From an uncultured Lachnospiraceae bacterium (GTDB lineage: Bacteria > Bacillota > Clostridia > Lachnospirales > Lachnospiraceae): a stretch of DNA of 64,000 bases. Location of the stretch: the NCBI GenBank assembly GCA_910583605.1, contig CAJTXN010000012.1, positions 1-64,000 of the forward strand, given 5' to 3'. The position numbers were made by a program, and so were the translations under genes. The notes beneath the pieces were generated by a model, which made no database searches, was not told the DNA's origin, and saw only the letters and a list, made by a program, of their open reading frames with translations. Numbering within the stretch: the first letter of the stretch is position 1; each line of letters starts with the position of its first letter. Below are positions 24,156 through 33,296 of this stretch, piece by piece.

Positions 24156-26444
24156 CTATCTTCTATTGTAGTTGATCAAACATCCCTTGAGAATAATCTC
24201 CCTTTCATCATCCGTTAATTCGCCGAGCTTTAATTCAAATTCTTTTAATTCTTCTCCAACAACATATGCTTTAATGGAAGCTGCCTTATCCTTAACTGCC
24301 TGCGCAATATCCGGAATAAATATATAATCACCATTTGCGAATGGTAACTCTTCATTATCATATAAGAATGGAAGCATACCCCAGTTAATCAGATTTGAGC
24401 GGTATCTCTTGGTAGCATATTCCTGTGCAATATTTGCCCAGCCGCCAAGAACCTTCTGACAGGATGCTGCCTGTTCCCTTGCAGAACCGTCTCCCGGTTT
24501 CACTGCATATATGGTACTTCCGATACCTGTATTTTCATTAGTCGCTTTGGAATATACAGTCTGAATCTTCTCCATCACCGGTTTAATCTCTGTCAATGCA
24601 TCCTCCGGTAACCTGCCTTCTTCTCTTGCCTTCTCTGCTGCCTGGACTTCCTTTGCCCGTCCCACATAAGCCGGGTCTTTTCTGGACAGGGTAAACTCTG
24701 CCAGTCCGATTGGGTTGGAACGGTAGGAAGAAGTTTCGCCGGAAGGTATCAGCTCATCCGTAGTTGTAACCGGATCATGAATCTCCGAAACCACCTTCAG
24801 CAATAAATTATCCGTTAATGCCACCATCTTCGGCCAGTCCTTAATATTCGGTCCGAACTTGATCTCAACGGATTCATCCGCAATACCCTTGCTGTCAAAT
24901 ACCCTGTTTTCATAAATGGTTTTATCAAAGAAATATTTCGGTTTTGTAAAGTTTACATCTATATCAGTTGCCGCCGTCAGGTAACCTTTATTTGCTGCAG
25001 TTGCCGCAATGGAACGGGCATCCATCAATGCAACCGAAGAAATCTGTCCGTTCTGAAGTTTGGAGCCTTCTCTGTTCGGGAAGTTTCTTGTGGAATGTCT
25101 GATACTGAATGCATTGTTGGCCGGTGTATCGCCGGCGCCGAAACACGGTCCGCAGAATGCCGTTTTAACAATAGCTCCTGTAGCCATCAAATCGGCCAGC
25201 TTTCCGTTTCTGGCAAGTTCAATATAAATCGGTGTGCTGGCAGGATATACGCTTAAAGTAAATTCATCCGCACCGATGCTGGCACCTTTCAGAATATCCG
25301 CCGCATCGCAGATATTCTCAAAACCGCCTCCGGCACATCCGGCTATTATTCCCTGCTCCACATATAACTTTCCGTTTCTTACTTTATCCTTAAGGGTGAA
25401 ATCAACCTGATTATCCAGACTGACTTTGGCTCTCTTTTCACAATCCTCCAATATATCCATGAGATTTGCATTTAATTCCTCAATGGTATATGTATTGCTC
25501 GGATGGAACGGCATCGCGATCATCGGCTTTACCTTATCCAGTTCTACATAAACCACACCATCATAATATGCAACATCCCCCGGGTTTAATTCCTTATAAT
25601 CTTCACTTCGTCCGTGAATATCATAAAATTCCTTAATCTTATCATCGGTTGCCCAGATAGAGGACAGGCATGTTGTCTCTGTTGTCATTACATCCACACC
25701 GATTCTGAAATCCGCACTAAGCTTTGACACGCCCGGTCCCACAAATTCCAATACTTTATTTTTTACATATCCATTTCCAAATACAGCGCCAATGATTGCC
25801 AGCGCAACGTCCTGCGGGCCCACGCCCTTTACCGGCTCACCGCTTAAATATACGGCAATCACACCCGGCATATTGATATCATATGTCTGTGAAAGCAGCT
25901 GTTTTACCAGTTCCGGTCCGCCTTCTCCCATTGCCATGGTACCCAGGGCTCCGTATCTGGTATGGCTGTCCGAGCCAAGTATCATCTTTCCGCCGCCTGC
26001 CAGCATCTCTCTTGCAAACTGGTGGATGACTGCCTGATGAGGCGGTACATAAATTCCGCCGTATTTCTTTGCACATGATAGACCAAACATATGGTCATCT
26101 TCATTAATGGTTCCGCCAACAGCACATAAACTGTTGTGACAATTGGTTAATACATACGGAATCGGAAATTTCTCAAGCCCCGATGCCCTTGCTGTCTGTA
26201 TGATACCTACAAACGTTATATCATGGGATGTCAGTTTATCAAACTTAATCTGAAGCTTATCCATATTGCCGGATGTATTATGTTCTTCCAGAATTCCATA
26301 GGCAATTGTATTTTTTGCCGCCTCTTCTTTTGAAATATATTTATCTCCCAATTTAGATTTAAGAAGCTGCTCTGAATCGGTTCCAGTTTCCACCATCTCT
26401 GTTCCGTTAATCAGATATGCTCCATTGTTACTTAATGTTACCAT
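24156..26444 (-). CDS. Aconitase-family hydratase (4Fe-4S)
   Basis: A 762-residue member of the aconitase superfamily, whose enzymes isomerise or hydrate di- and tricarboxylic acids using a [4Fe-4S] cluster. Cluster cysteines are visible in IIAGCAGGG and in AFCGPCFGAGD (C-x-x-C); substrate-binding segments GSDSHTRYG and SIRHSTRNFPNR match the family. The exact substrate cannot be told: it is closer to the stand-alone 'hydratase' group of Clostridia than to classical citrate aconitase. AGGAGGACAGCAAG precedes the ATG. It leads an operon with glgB. Confidence 0.85.
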   Translation of the reverse strand: MVTLSNNGAYLINGTEMVETGTDSEQLLKSKLGDKYISKEEAAKNTIAYGILEEHNTSGNMDKLQIKFDKLTSHDITFVGIIQTARASGLEKFPIPYVLTNCHNSLCAVGGTINEDDHMFGLSCAKKYGGIYVPPHQAVIHQFAREMLAGGGKMILGSDSHTRYGALGTMAMGEGGPELVKQLLSQTYDINMPGVIAVYLSGEPVKGVGPQDVALAIIGAVFGNGYVKNKVLEFVGPGVSKLSADFRIGVDVMTTETTCLSSIWATDDKIKEFYDIHGRSEDYKELNPGDVAYYDGVVYVELDKVKPMIAMPFHPSNTYTIEELNANLMDILEDCEKRAKVSLDNQVDFTLKDKVRNGKLYVEQGIIAGCAGGGFENICDAADILKGASIGADEFTLSVYPASTPIYIELARNGKLADLMATGAIVKTAFCGPCFGAGDTPANNAFSIRHSTRNFPNREGSKLQNGQISSVALMDARSIAATAANKGYLTAATDIDVNFTKPKYFFDKTIYENRVFDSKGIADESVEIKFGPNIKDWPKMVALTDNLLLKVVSEIHDPVTTTDELIPSGETSSYRSNPIGLAEFTLSRKDPAYVGRAKEVQAAEKAREEGRLPEDALTEIKPVMEKIQTVYSKATNENTGIGSTIYAVKPGDGSAREQAASCQKVLGGWANIAQEYATKRYRSNLINWGMLPFLYDNEELPFANGDYIFIPDIAQAVKDKAASIKAYVVGEELKEFELKLGELTDDEREIILKGCLINYNRR

Positions 26445-26634
26445 CTTGCTGTCCTCCTGAATTCCTATACATTTCTTCTATTTTAAACTAATTACTATTA
26501 TACTAATTTTACTCCTAATATGCAATCGGTTTTTGCCCTTCCAACAGGGAAAAAGCCTTGATTTTTTGCGGATTTTATTTTGTAGTGCAAAATATATCTT
26601 TATGCATATTTCCAATTTGTAGTAGGCAAAAAAT

Positions 26635-26667
26635 GCCGGAATTATTATATATTATAACAATTCCGGC
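26635..26667. terminator. Terminator-like hairpin between divergent genes
   Basis: GCCGGAATT ... AATTCCGGC, 9-bp perfect arms with a 15-nt loop, flanked by TTATTTTT on one side and CATTTTTT on the other. It could end a short transcript starting inside the gap. Confidence 0.5.
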
Positions 26668-26717
26668 TTATTTTTAGTCTTTTGCTCCAACTTGTAAAAT
26701 TTTGCATAAAACTATAC

Positions 26718-26746
26718 TTGTTTCATTTTTTTATATATAGTATACT
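26718..26746 (+). promoter_or_regulatory. Promoter of the methyltransferase-aroB operon
   Basis: TTGTTT (26718-26723), 17-bp spacer, TATACT (26741-26746), 34 bp before the start codon. Confidence 0.6.
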
Positions 26747-26780
26747 AAAGCAAGAAAATTTTGAAAAGGAATATTAAATC

Positions 26781-27641
26781 ATGTGGATTGCGGAAAATTG
26801 GACAGATTACGAAGTTCTGGACTGTTCTCAGGGCGAAAAGCTGGAACGCTGGGGAGATTATATTCTGGTAAGGCCGGACCCCCAGGTCATCTGGAATACA
26901 AGAAAAACACTGTCAGGCTGGAAAAACAGAAACGGACACTATCACAGAAGCAGTAAAGGCGGCGGAGAATGGGAATTTTTTGATCTGCCTGAACAGTGGA
27001 CCATTCACTACGGTACACTGACTTTCAACCTGAAACCTTTCAGTTTCAAACATACCGGATTATTTCCGGAACAGGCGGCAAACTGGGACTGGTTCTCCGG
27101 ACTGATAAAAAATTCACACCGGCCGGTCAAAGTCTTAAACCTTTTTGCATATACCGGTGGCGCCACACTGGCAGCAGCGGCAGCCGGGGCACAGGTAACT
27201 CATGTGGATGCTTCCAAAGGCATGGTTGCATGGGCAAAAGAAAATGCCCGTTCCTCCGGCCTGGAAAACGCTCCTGTCCGATGGCTGGTAGATGACTGTG
27301 TTAAATTTGTAGAGCGGGAAATTCGGCGGGGAAATAAATACGATGCCATCATCATGGACCCTCCGTCTTACGGCCGCGGTCCCAAGGGGGAAATCTGGAA
27401 GATTGAAGATTCCATACATTCCTTTATTCAGCTATGTACAAATATATTATCAGATAATCCTTTATTTTTCCTGATCAACTCATACACCACCGGACTTGCT
27501 CCTGCAGTACTTACTTATATGATAGAAACGGAAATCAGTAAAAATTTCAGCGGAACGACGGAGTCCGGAGAAATCGGTCTTCCGGTCTCTTCCAACGGAC
27601 TGGTCCTGCCCTGCGGCGCCTCTGGACGCTGGCAGGCATAA
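26781..27641 (+). CDS. SAM-dependent methyltransferase (RlmI/RlmK-like)
   Basis: A class I methyltransferase resembling the 23S rRNA methyltransferases of COG1092. The SAM-binding loop is VLNLFAYTGG (near residue 120), the acidic loop THVDAS, and the catalytic-loop motif MDPPSYGRG. The N-terminal about 100 residues are short and lack a full PUA domain. AAAAGGA precedes the ATG. It is followed 32 bp later by aroB on the same strand, in one operon. The RNA substrate is inferred from family likeness. Confidence 0.82.
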   Translation: MWIAENWTDYEVLDCSQGEKLERWGDYILVRPDPQVIWNTRKTLSGWKNRNGHYHRSSKGGGEWEFFDLPEQWTIHYGTLTFNLKPFSFKHTGLFPEQAANWDWFSGLIKNSHRPVKVLNLFAYTGGATLAAAAAGAQVTHVDASKGMVAWAKENARSSGLENAPVRWLVDDCVKFVEREIRRGNKYDAIIMDPPSYGRGPKGEIWKIEDSIHSFIQLCTNILSDNPLFFLINSYTTGLAPAVLTYMIETEISKNFSGTTESGEIGLPVSSNGLVLPCGASGRWQA

Positions 27642-27673
27642 ACGCAAAAATAACGGGAATGAAAGAGGTAAAT

Positions 27674-28786
27674 ATGGCTATTTTTAATGTAGAACTGAAA
27701 AAAGTCGTAGATGACAGCTATGAAATTGAAATCGGATTTGAACTGGAAGATAAATTAATTTCCGATCTTAAAAATGGACTGGTTGGTAATATAACCAGAT
27801 TTGCAGTTATTACAGACAGTGTTGTAAAAGATTTATATGCAGAAAAAATTCTGACAAAACTGACGGAATCCGGATATAATGCAGACCTGTTCGTATTTGA
27901 AGCCGGCGAAAAACAAAAAACAAGACAGACCAAGGAAGATGTAGAAGATGCCATGCTGGCAAAGGAATACCGCAGAGACTGCTGTATTATTGCCATAGGC
28001 GGAGGAGTCGTAACGGATTTAGCAGGATTTGTGGCAGGCACTTTTGGCCGCGGCGTTCCTTTTATCAATTATGCAACCACACTACTGGCGGCTGCCGATG
28101 CTTCCGTCGGCGGAAAAACAGCGGTTGATACACCACTGGCAACAAACCTTATCGGCCTGTTCAACCAGCCCCGGAAAGTATATATAGACATCGCAGCCTG
28201 GAAGACCCTGCCTGCCAGACAGATATCCAGCGGCCTGGCGGAAACGGTGAAACATGCATGTATAGCAGACGAAGAGTTTTTCCGTTATCTGAAAGAACAT
28301 ATGACTGAAATACTTAATATCGAAAAAGACGTATGCGAACATATCGCAAAAGAGAACTGTAAAATAAAATATAATGTTGTAATGAAAGACGAACGGGAAA
28401 GCGGTCTTCGCGAAGTCCTGAATCTTGGACATACCGTTGGCCGGGCCATCGAAACGGTAAGCGATTACCGGCTTCTTCATGGTGAAGCCGTATCCATCGG
28501 ATTAGCCGCCGAAGCAAAACTGGCACATAAAATGGGGTATACGACAGCCGCTCAGATGAACGATGTCATATCCCTGCTGAAACAGGCTGACTTACCTGTT
28601 ACAATTCCCGATTATATTGACCGGGAAGCGCTGGTCAAGAAACTTTATACTGACAAAAAAGTCAGAAACGGCCGGATTCGTTTCGTTATCCAGAAAGGAA
28701 TCGGTGATATTGTAGAATTTGAAAACGGCGTATATGCCGCTCCGATTGAGGAATCCGTTGCCAGGGAAATTATTTCGGAATTATAG
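27674..28786 (+). CDS. aroB: 3-dehydroquinate synthase
   Basis: Second step of the shikimate pathway: DAHP to 3-dehydroquinate, with NAD and zinc. Family signatures: IGGGVVTDLAGFVAG, FINYATTLLAAADASVGGKT and the metal-binding His in LNLGHTVGRAIE with LHGEAVSIG. About 370 residues, normal. The ATG at 27674 has AGAGG 6 nt upstream; the ATG at 27659 does not. The only other shikimate gene here is aroA 9 kb away, so the pathway genes are scattered. Ends at a bidirectional terminator. Confidence 0.95.
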   Translation: MAIFNVELKKVVDDSYEIEIGFELEDKLISDLKNGLVGNITRFAVITDSVVKDLYAEKILTKLTESGYNADLFVFEAGEKQKTRQTKEDVEDAMLAKEYRRDCCIIAIGGGVVTDLAGFVAGTFGRGVPFINYATTLLAAADASVGGKTAVDTPLATNLIGLFNQPRKVYIDIAAWKTLPARQISSGLAETVKHACIADEEFFRYLKEHMTEILNIEKDVCEHIAKENCKIKYNVVMKDERESGLREVLNLGHTVGRAIETVSDYRLLHGEAVSIGLAAEAKLAHKMGYTTAAQMNDVISLLKQADLPVTIPDYIDREALVKKLYTDKKVRNGRIRFVIQKGIGDIVEFENGVYAAPIEESVAREIISEL

Positions 28787-28802
28787 AAACTTCTCAATAA
28801 AA

Positions 28803-28846
28803 AACTGTGGAAGACAGCCGGGAGAGTCGTCTTCCACAGTTTTTAT
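28803..28846. terminator. Bidirectional terminator between aroB and serS
   Basis: Stem AACTGTGGAAGAC / GTCTTCCACAGTT with a 13-nt loop and T/A runs on both sides, placed between convergent genes. Confidence 0.9.
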
Positions 28847-28854
28847 ATCGGTTT

Positions 28855-30135
28855 TTATTTTATCAAATCTTTGCCGCCCATATACGGTCTTAATTTTTCA
28901 GGTATCCGGACACTTCCGTCTTCCTGCAGGTTGTTTTCCAAAAATGCGATTAACATTCTTGGCGGAGCTACCACCGTATTATTCAAAGTATGAGCAAAAT
29001 ATTTATTGCCATTTTCATCTTTTACTCTTATTTTTAATCTTCTTGCCTGGGCATCTCCAAGATTTGAGCAGCTTCCCACTTCAAAATACTTTTTCTGGCG
29101 CGGGGACCATGCCTCAACATCGATAGATTTCACCTTAAGGTCAGCCAGATCCCCGGAACAACATTCCAGTGTCCGAACCGGTATATCAAGGCTTTTGAAC
29201 AAATCCACCGTATTCTGCCACAGCTTTTCAAACCACATCTTACTTTCTTCCGGTCTGCATACTACGATCATTTCCTGCTTTTCAAACTGGTGAATCCTGT
29301 ATACGCCTCTCTCTTCCAGGCCATGAGCGCCCTTTTCTTTCCGGAAGCACGGGGAATAGCTTGTCAGTGTTTTCGGAAGCTGTTCTTCGGGAGTAATGGT
29401 ATCAATAAATTTTCCGATCATGGAATGTTCGCTGGTTCCGATAAGATATAAGTCTTCCCCTTCTATCTTATACATCATTGCATCCATTTCATCAAAACTC
29501 ATAACACCGGTAACAACATCACTGCGGATCATAAACGGCGGGATACAATAGGTAAAACCTCTGTCTATCATAAAATCTCTTGCATAGGAAATAACAGCGG
29601 AATGCAGTCTTGCAATATCTCCCATCAGATAATAGAAACCGTTTCCAGCAACCTTTCTGGCACTGTCCAGATCAATACCGTTTAATTTCTCCATAATCTC
29701 GGTATGATATGGAATCTCAAAATCCGGAACAACCGGTTCTCCGTATTTCTGAATCTCTACATTTTCCGAATCATCCTTACCGATTGGTACGCTGGGATCA
29801 ATGATATTCGGAATCGTCATCATAATAGACTTAACTTTTTCATTGAGTTCTGCTTCTTTTTCTTCTAATTTAGCAAGATAATCCGACTTCTCGGTAACAA
29901 GCTTCTTCGTCTCTTCTGCTTCTTCTTTCTTTCCCTGAGCCATCAGCGCGCCAATCTGTTTGGAAATCTTGTTCCTTTCCGCTCTTAAATTGTCTGCCTC
30001 CTGCTTTGCCGCACGGCTCTGCTCGTCCAATGCAATAACTTCATCTACCAGCGGTAACTTTCTATCCTGAAATTTATTTTTTATATTCTGTTTTACTATA
30101 TCAGGATTTTCTCTGACAAATTTTAAATCTAACAT
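28855..30135 (-). CDS. serS: Seryl-tRNA synthetase
   Basis: Charges tRNA-Ser (and tRNA-Sec where present); class II. The N-terminal long coiled-coil arm (about 30-100) is clear, then the core with TSEHSMIGKF, motif 2 CFRKEKGAHG...RIHQFEKQE and motif 3 NNTVVAPPRMLIAFLE. 426 residues, normal. There is no T-box in the 90 bp before it. It ends against the terminator shared with aroB. Confidence 0.95.
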   Translation of the reverse strand: MLDLKFVRENPDIVKQNIKNKFQDRKLPLVDEVIALDEQSRAAKQEADNLRAERNKISKQIGALMAQGKKEEAEETKKLVTEKSDYLAKLEEKEAELNEKVKSIMMTIPNIIDPSVPIGKDDSENVEIQKYGEPVVPDFEIPYHTEIMEKLNGIDLDSARKVAGNGFYYLMGDIARLHSAVISYARDFMIDRGFTYCIPPFMIRSDVVTGVMSFDEMDAMMYKIEGEDLYLIGTSEHSMIGKFIDTITPEEQLPKTLTSYSPCFRKEKGAHGLEERGVYRIHQFEKQEMIVVCRPEESKMWFEKLWQNTVDLFKSLDIPVRTLECCSGDLADLKVKSIDVEAWSPRQKKYFEVGSCSNLGDAQARRLKIRVKDENGNKYFAHTLNNTVVAPPRMLIAFLENNLQEDGSVRIPEKLRPYMGGKDLIK

Positions 30136-30226
30136 CGTATCTACCTCTGAATACCTTTCCTTTTATTTCTGTCTGTATATTTTCCATAAAATGTTTTTTC
30201 TATTGTATTCTATTTCCGGGTATTTT

Positions 30227-31213
30227 TCAAGAGGAGATTACCTCATTTCCATTATCGCGGCCTTCCTCCAATGCTTTTGCATTTTCCATTGTAACATGGG
30301 CGATTTCCCGCATGGCTTCTTTTGTAAAGTATCCCTGATGGGAGGTTACGAGCACATTCGGAAAAGTTACCAGTCTTGCCAGCATATCATCGGTCATAAT
30401 TTCATTAGAGCGGTCCTCATAGAACAGTTCTTCTTCCTCCTCATATACGTCCAGTCCCACGCCTCCGATTTTTCCCGGTACACGCAGCGCCTCCAGTAAA
30501 TCTTCGGTACGGATCAGTTCGCCTCTGGAAGTATTCATAATATATACTCCGTCTTTCATAATCTTCAAAGAATCTTCATTTATCATATACCGGGAATCAT
30601 CGGTCAGCGGACAATGCAGCGATATAATATCACTCTCCCGGAATAGCTGATCCAGTTTCACATATTCTACATCCAATGATTCATTGGGATATAAATCATA
30701 TGCCAGAATTTTCATTCCGAATCCCCTGCATATACGGATCATAGCCTGACCGATTCTTCCGGTACCCACAATACCGATGGTTTTCTGATATAAGTTTTCG
30801 CCCATCAGACCATTGATATTCATATTAAAATCCCTGATACGGACATATGCCCTGTGGGTCTGGCGGTTAACCGTTAAAATCTGCGCCATTGCAAATTCTG
30901 CCACGGCTTCTGGAGAATAGCTGGGTACACGCAGAATCTTCAGCTTTCCCTTTGCCGCCTCCAGATCCACATTGTTATACCCTGCACAGCGCATTAATAT
31001 TCCCTTGATTCCGGCATCAATCAGTTCGTTAATGACATTTTTATTCAAATCGTCATTAACAAATGCACAAATCGCATCATACCCCTTTGCCAGTCCTGCT
31101 GAATCCTCATCCAGTCTTACCGAACGGAATTTAATCTGATAATTCATTTGCTCTGCCAGCGGTTTAAACCAAATCTTATCATAGGGTTTCGCATTAAAAA
31201 ATAATATTTTCAT
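30227..31213 (-). CDS. D-2-hydroxyacid dehydrogenase (D-lactate dehydrogenase type)
   Basis: Reduces pyruvate (or another 2-keto acid) to the D-hydroxyacid with NADH. The NAD-binding loop is GTGRIG at 150-155; catalytic Arg lies in STSRGELI-like NTSRGELIR, Glu in LDVYEEE and His in LVTSHQGYFT. MRCAGYNNVDL is typical for D-LDH. 328 residues, normal. It lies 90 bp downstream-facing from the alarmone synthetase gene on the same strand with GAGGT upstream. Lactate as substrate is likely, not proven. Confidence 0.88.
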   Translation of the reverse strand: MKILFFNAKPYDKIWFKPLAEQMNYQIKFRSVRLDEDSAGLAKGYDAICAFVNDDLNKNVINELIDAGIKGILMRCAGYNNVDLEAAKGKLKILRVPSYSPEAVAEFAMAQILTVNRQTHRAYVRIRDFNMNINGLMGENLYQKTIGIVGTGRIGQAMIRICRGFGMKILAYDLYPNESLDVEYVKLDQLFRESDIISLHCPLTDDSRYMINEDSLKIMKDGVYIMNTSRGELIRTEDLLEALRVPGKIGGVGLDVYEEEEELFYEDRSNEIMTDDMLARLVTFPNVLVTSHQGYFTKEAMREIAHVTMENAKALEEGRDNGNEVISS

Positions 31214-31303
31214 ATAAAATCATACCTCATCTTTTTTATTTGTATTAAATACAGAATACATTTTATATGAAATATCATGTGCAGATATTAAGAATTCATT
31301 CAT

Positions 31304-31993
31304 TTAACCAAGTATAATTTTTCCTTCTTCCGTAAGCTGTTCCCGAATCTGCTGCATTTTTACATCGGTTTCATAGATTACATTTGCACATTTTGTAAGC
31401 TGTTCCACGACTTCCACATTATCTTCTTTAAATTTTTTATAGTGAATCTGATGTTCCAGGCTTGCCCAGAAATTCATGGCAATGGTCCGGATCTGAACTT
31501 CCACTTTTACCATCCTTTTACCGGTGGATAAGAAAATTGGCACCTCTACCACCAGATGCAGGCTTCTGTATCCATTCGGCTTGGGATTGGCAATATAATC
31601 TTTATATTGAATAAGAGAAATATCATCCTGTTCAATGAGCATTTCAGCTACCGTATAGATATCATCAATAAACGGACAGATAACTCTGACTCCCGCCACA
31701 TCATGGAGCTCGCTCATAATACTGTCCAGCGTTATGGGAAGACCTCTTCTGTCCATTTTTTCATATATACTCATCGGTGATTTTATTCTTGATTTAATAT
31801 TGTCAATGGGATTTCTCTCCGTATTATTTTGAAATTCATCATTTAAAACTTCCAGTTTTGTTCTGACCTCACGTATCGCACAGCCATACCAGCAAATCAT
31901 CTCCCTGAATTTCTGTGCAGTTTCCGCAAAATTACCCGCATCGGAACTTTTTACGAATTCCGTAAAAAAATCCAAACCTAATCTCTTGTTCAA
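31304..31993 (-). CDS. Small alarmone synthetase (RelA/SpoT domain)
   Basis: A single-domain (p)ppGpp synthetase of the RelQ/RelP type, lacking hydrolase and regulatory domains. The synthetase core shows YEKMDRRG (ATP side), LHDVAGVRVICPF, NPKPNGYRSLH (GTP-binding G-loop) and VEVQIRTIAMNFWASLEHQI. 229 residues, typical of RelQ. It follows the glycosyltransferase gene by 29 bp and is probably co-transcribed. Whether it is RelQ or RelP cannot be settled from motifs alone. Confidence 0.88.
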   Translation of the reverse strand: MNKRLGLDFFTEFVKSSDAGNFAETAQKFREMICWYGCAIREVRTKLEVLNDEFQNNTERNPIDNIKSRIKSPMSIYEKMDRRGLPITLDSIMSELHDVAGVRVICPFIDDIYTVAEMLIEQDDISLIQYKDYIANPKPNGYRSLHLVVEVPIFLSTGKRMVKVEVQIRTIAMNFWASLEHQIHYKKFKEDNVEVVEQLTKCANVIYETDVKMQQIREQLTEEGKIILG

Positions 31994-32022
31994 TTTTAGC
32001 CCTTCTTCCTGTATTTAACTTT

Positions 32023-33195
32023 TTAGTCCGACGAAATGTATTGTTCCAATACCTTTGTACGCTCTGCCCATGTATGTATTTTAGCGGCATCATATGCCCG
32101 TTCTGCCATGAAATCCAGCAAATCATAATCTGATAAAAGCCGTTCTGCCAGCTCCGGAAGTCTGTCCATCTGACCCAGTTCATAAAAGCACACATCTTCC
32201 GTCCCCGAGAATACCTCATGCAGATATCTGCTCCCGTCGGTTAAATTCACTGCGCCGTTTAAAGCCGCACTAAATACCCTGTCATGAGCCCCATCCTTAA
32301 ACCAGGGCATGACATTTAATGACACTCTTGCTTTTGACAGCTTTCTCAGACAGACAATGGATTTGACCCTTCCGCCTAAAATAATATTTTCCGGCTTCTT
32401 ATATGAAATACGCTCAAACCCGCTTCCGAATACATGAACTTTAAATCCGTTGTCCACCAGGGTTTTCACCGCTTTTCCCCGCATATAAAAACGCACGTAT
32501 AAGTCAAGAAAAATCATATTTTCCATACATTTTTTCAGATCCTTATCCGTGGCTTCCGGTATGTCTGCCTTTATATGCCGTTCAAATACTTCATCCATGG
32601 TCTGTTCCGTATTTGCCGTCAGGTCATCGATAATGCCATGATAGAACTCGGAATATTCCCTGCCCAGACGTTCAATTTCTTTATTAAAAGTTTCCGGCGG
32701 CGTATAATTTCCGGTAAAGATAATGTCCATTTTTCGGTCTGCTGCTTTTAACCGTCTTTCCTTACGGGGTATTTCCGTTCCTGCCAACGGCAGAAATCCG
32801 CCTGTTTTCACCTTTGGAAAATACCGTTTCATATACTGTATATGAGTCCTGTCAATGCAGAACTGTATGTAATCCTTTGGTAATTTTCTAAGTTGATTAT
32901 GATAATAAAACGGATGGTCTACTACAATATTGATACATTTAATTCCATATTCATCAAAAAACAATCCCTTGTCTCTTAAAAAAATAGATTCTCCGCTGAT
33001 ACCTATGAAATTGAAAGTTATCATAACCGCTTCCCCTTTTTCACAGAACATCAGTAAATCCATAAAACTGCCCAGCATATCCTGTAAATCAAATGTAAAA
33101 ACTTCATATCCCCATGAATCCAGTACTTCACCAATCTGCTTTGAAAAATATTCCAGTGTCTCCACACCACCGCTAAACAAAATAACTTTTTTCAT
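32023..33195 (-). CDS. CgeB-like glycosyltransferase (DUF3880 type)
   Basis: A two-domain GT-B-like protein of about 390 residues: the N-terminal half has Rossmann-type strands (KKVILFSGG; INIVVDHPFYYH), and the C-terminal half FTGNYTPP, VHVFGSGFE, LGGRV and SLNVMPWFKDGAHDRVFSAAL, typical of the CgeB/DUF3880 glycosyltransferases. Family members decorate spores, flagella or cell walls; the target here is unknown. The start at 33195 has AAAAGG about 7 nt upstream; an 8-residue extension is possible. A TATAAT -10 lies near 33265. Confidence 0.75.
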   Translation of the reverse strand: MKKVILFSGGVETLEYFSKQIGEVLDSWGYEVFTFDLQDMLGSFMDLLMFCEKGEAVMITFNFIGISGESIFLRDKGLFFDEYGIKCINIVVDHPFYYHNQLRKLPKDYIQFCIDRTHIQYMKRYFPKVKTGGFLPLAGTEIPRKERRLKAADRKMDIIFTGNYTPPETFNKEIERLGREYSEFYHGIIDDLTANTEQTMDEVFERHIKADIPEATDKDLKKCMENMIFLDLYVRFYMRGKAVKTLVDNGFKVHVFGSGFERISYKKPENIILGGRVKSIVCLRKLSKARVSLNVMPWFKDGAHDRVFSAALNGAVNLTDGSRYLHEVFSGTEDVCFYELGQMDRLPELAERLLSDYDLLDFMAERAYDAAKIHTWAERTKVLEQYISSD

Positions 33196-33296
33196 CGTCA
33201 TACCTTTTAAATACCACAAACCTGCCTGTGGTAATATTCAAATATATTCTTTATGATATAGACTATTATACCACATTTTCATTGTTTTTTCTGTGA

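Larger units (their letters stand above)
26445..26780. other. Divergent intergenic region, 336 bp
   Basis: Separates the minus-strand hydratase from the plus-strand methyltransferase. Contains the promoter of the latter (26718-26746) and a terminator-like hairpin at 26635-26667. No convincing promoter for the hydratase could be fixed. Confidence 0.5.
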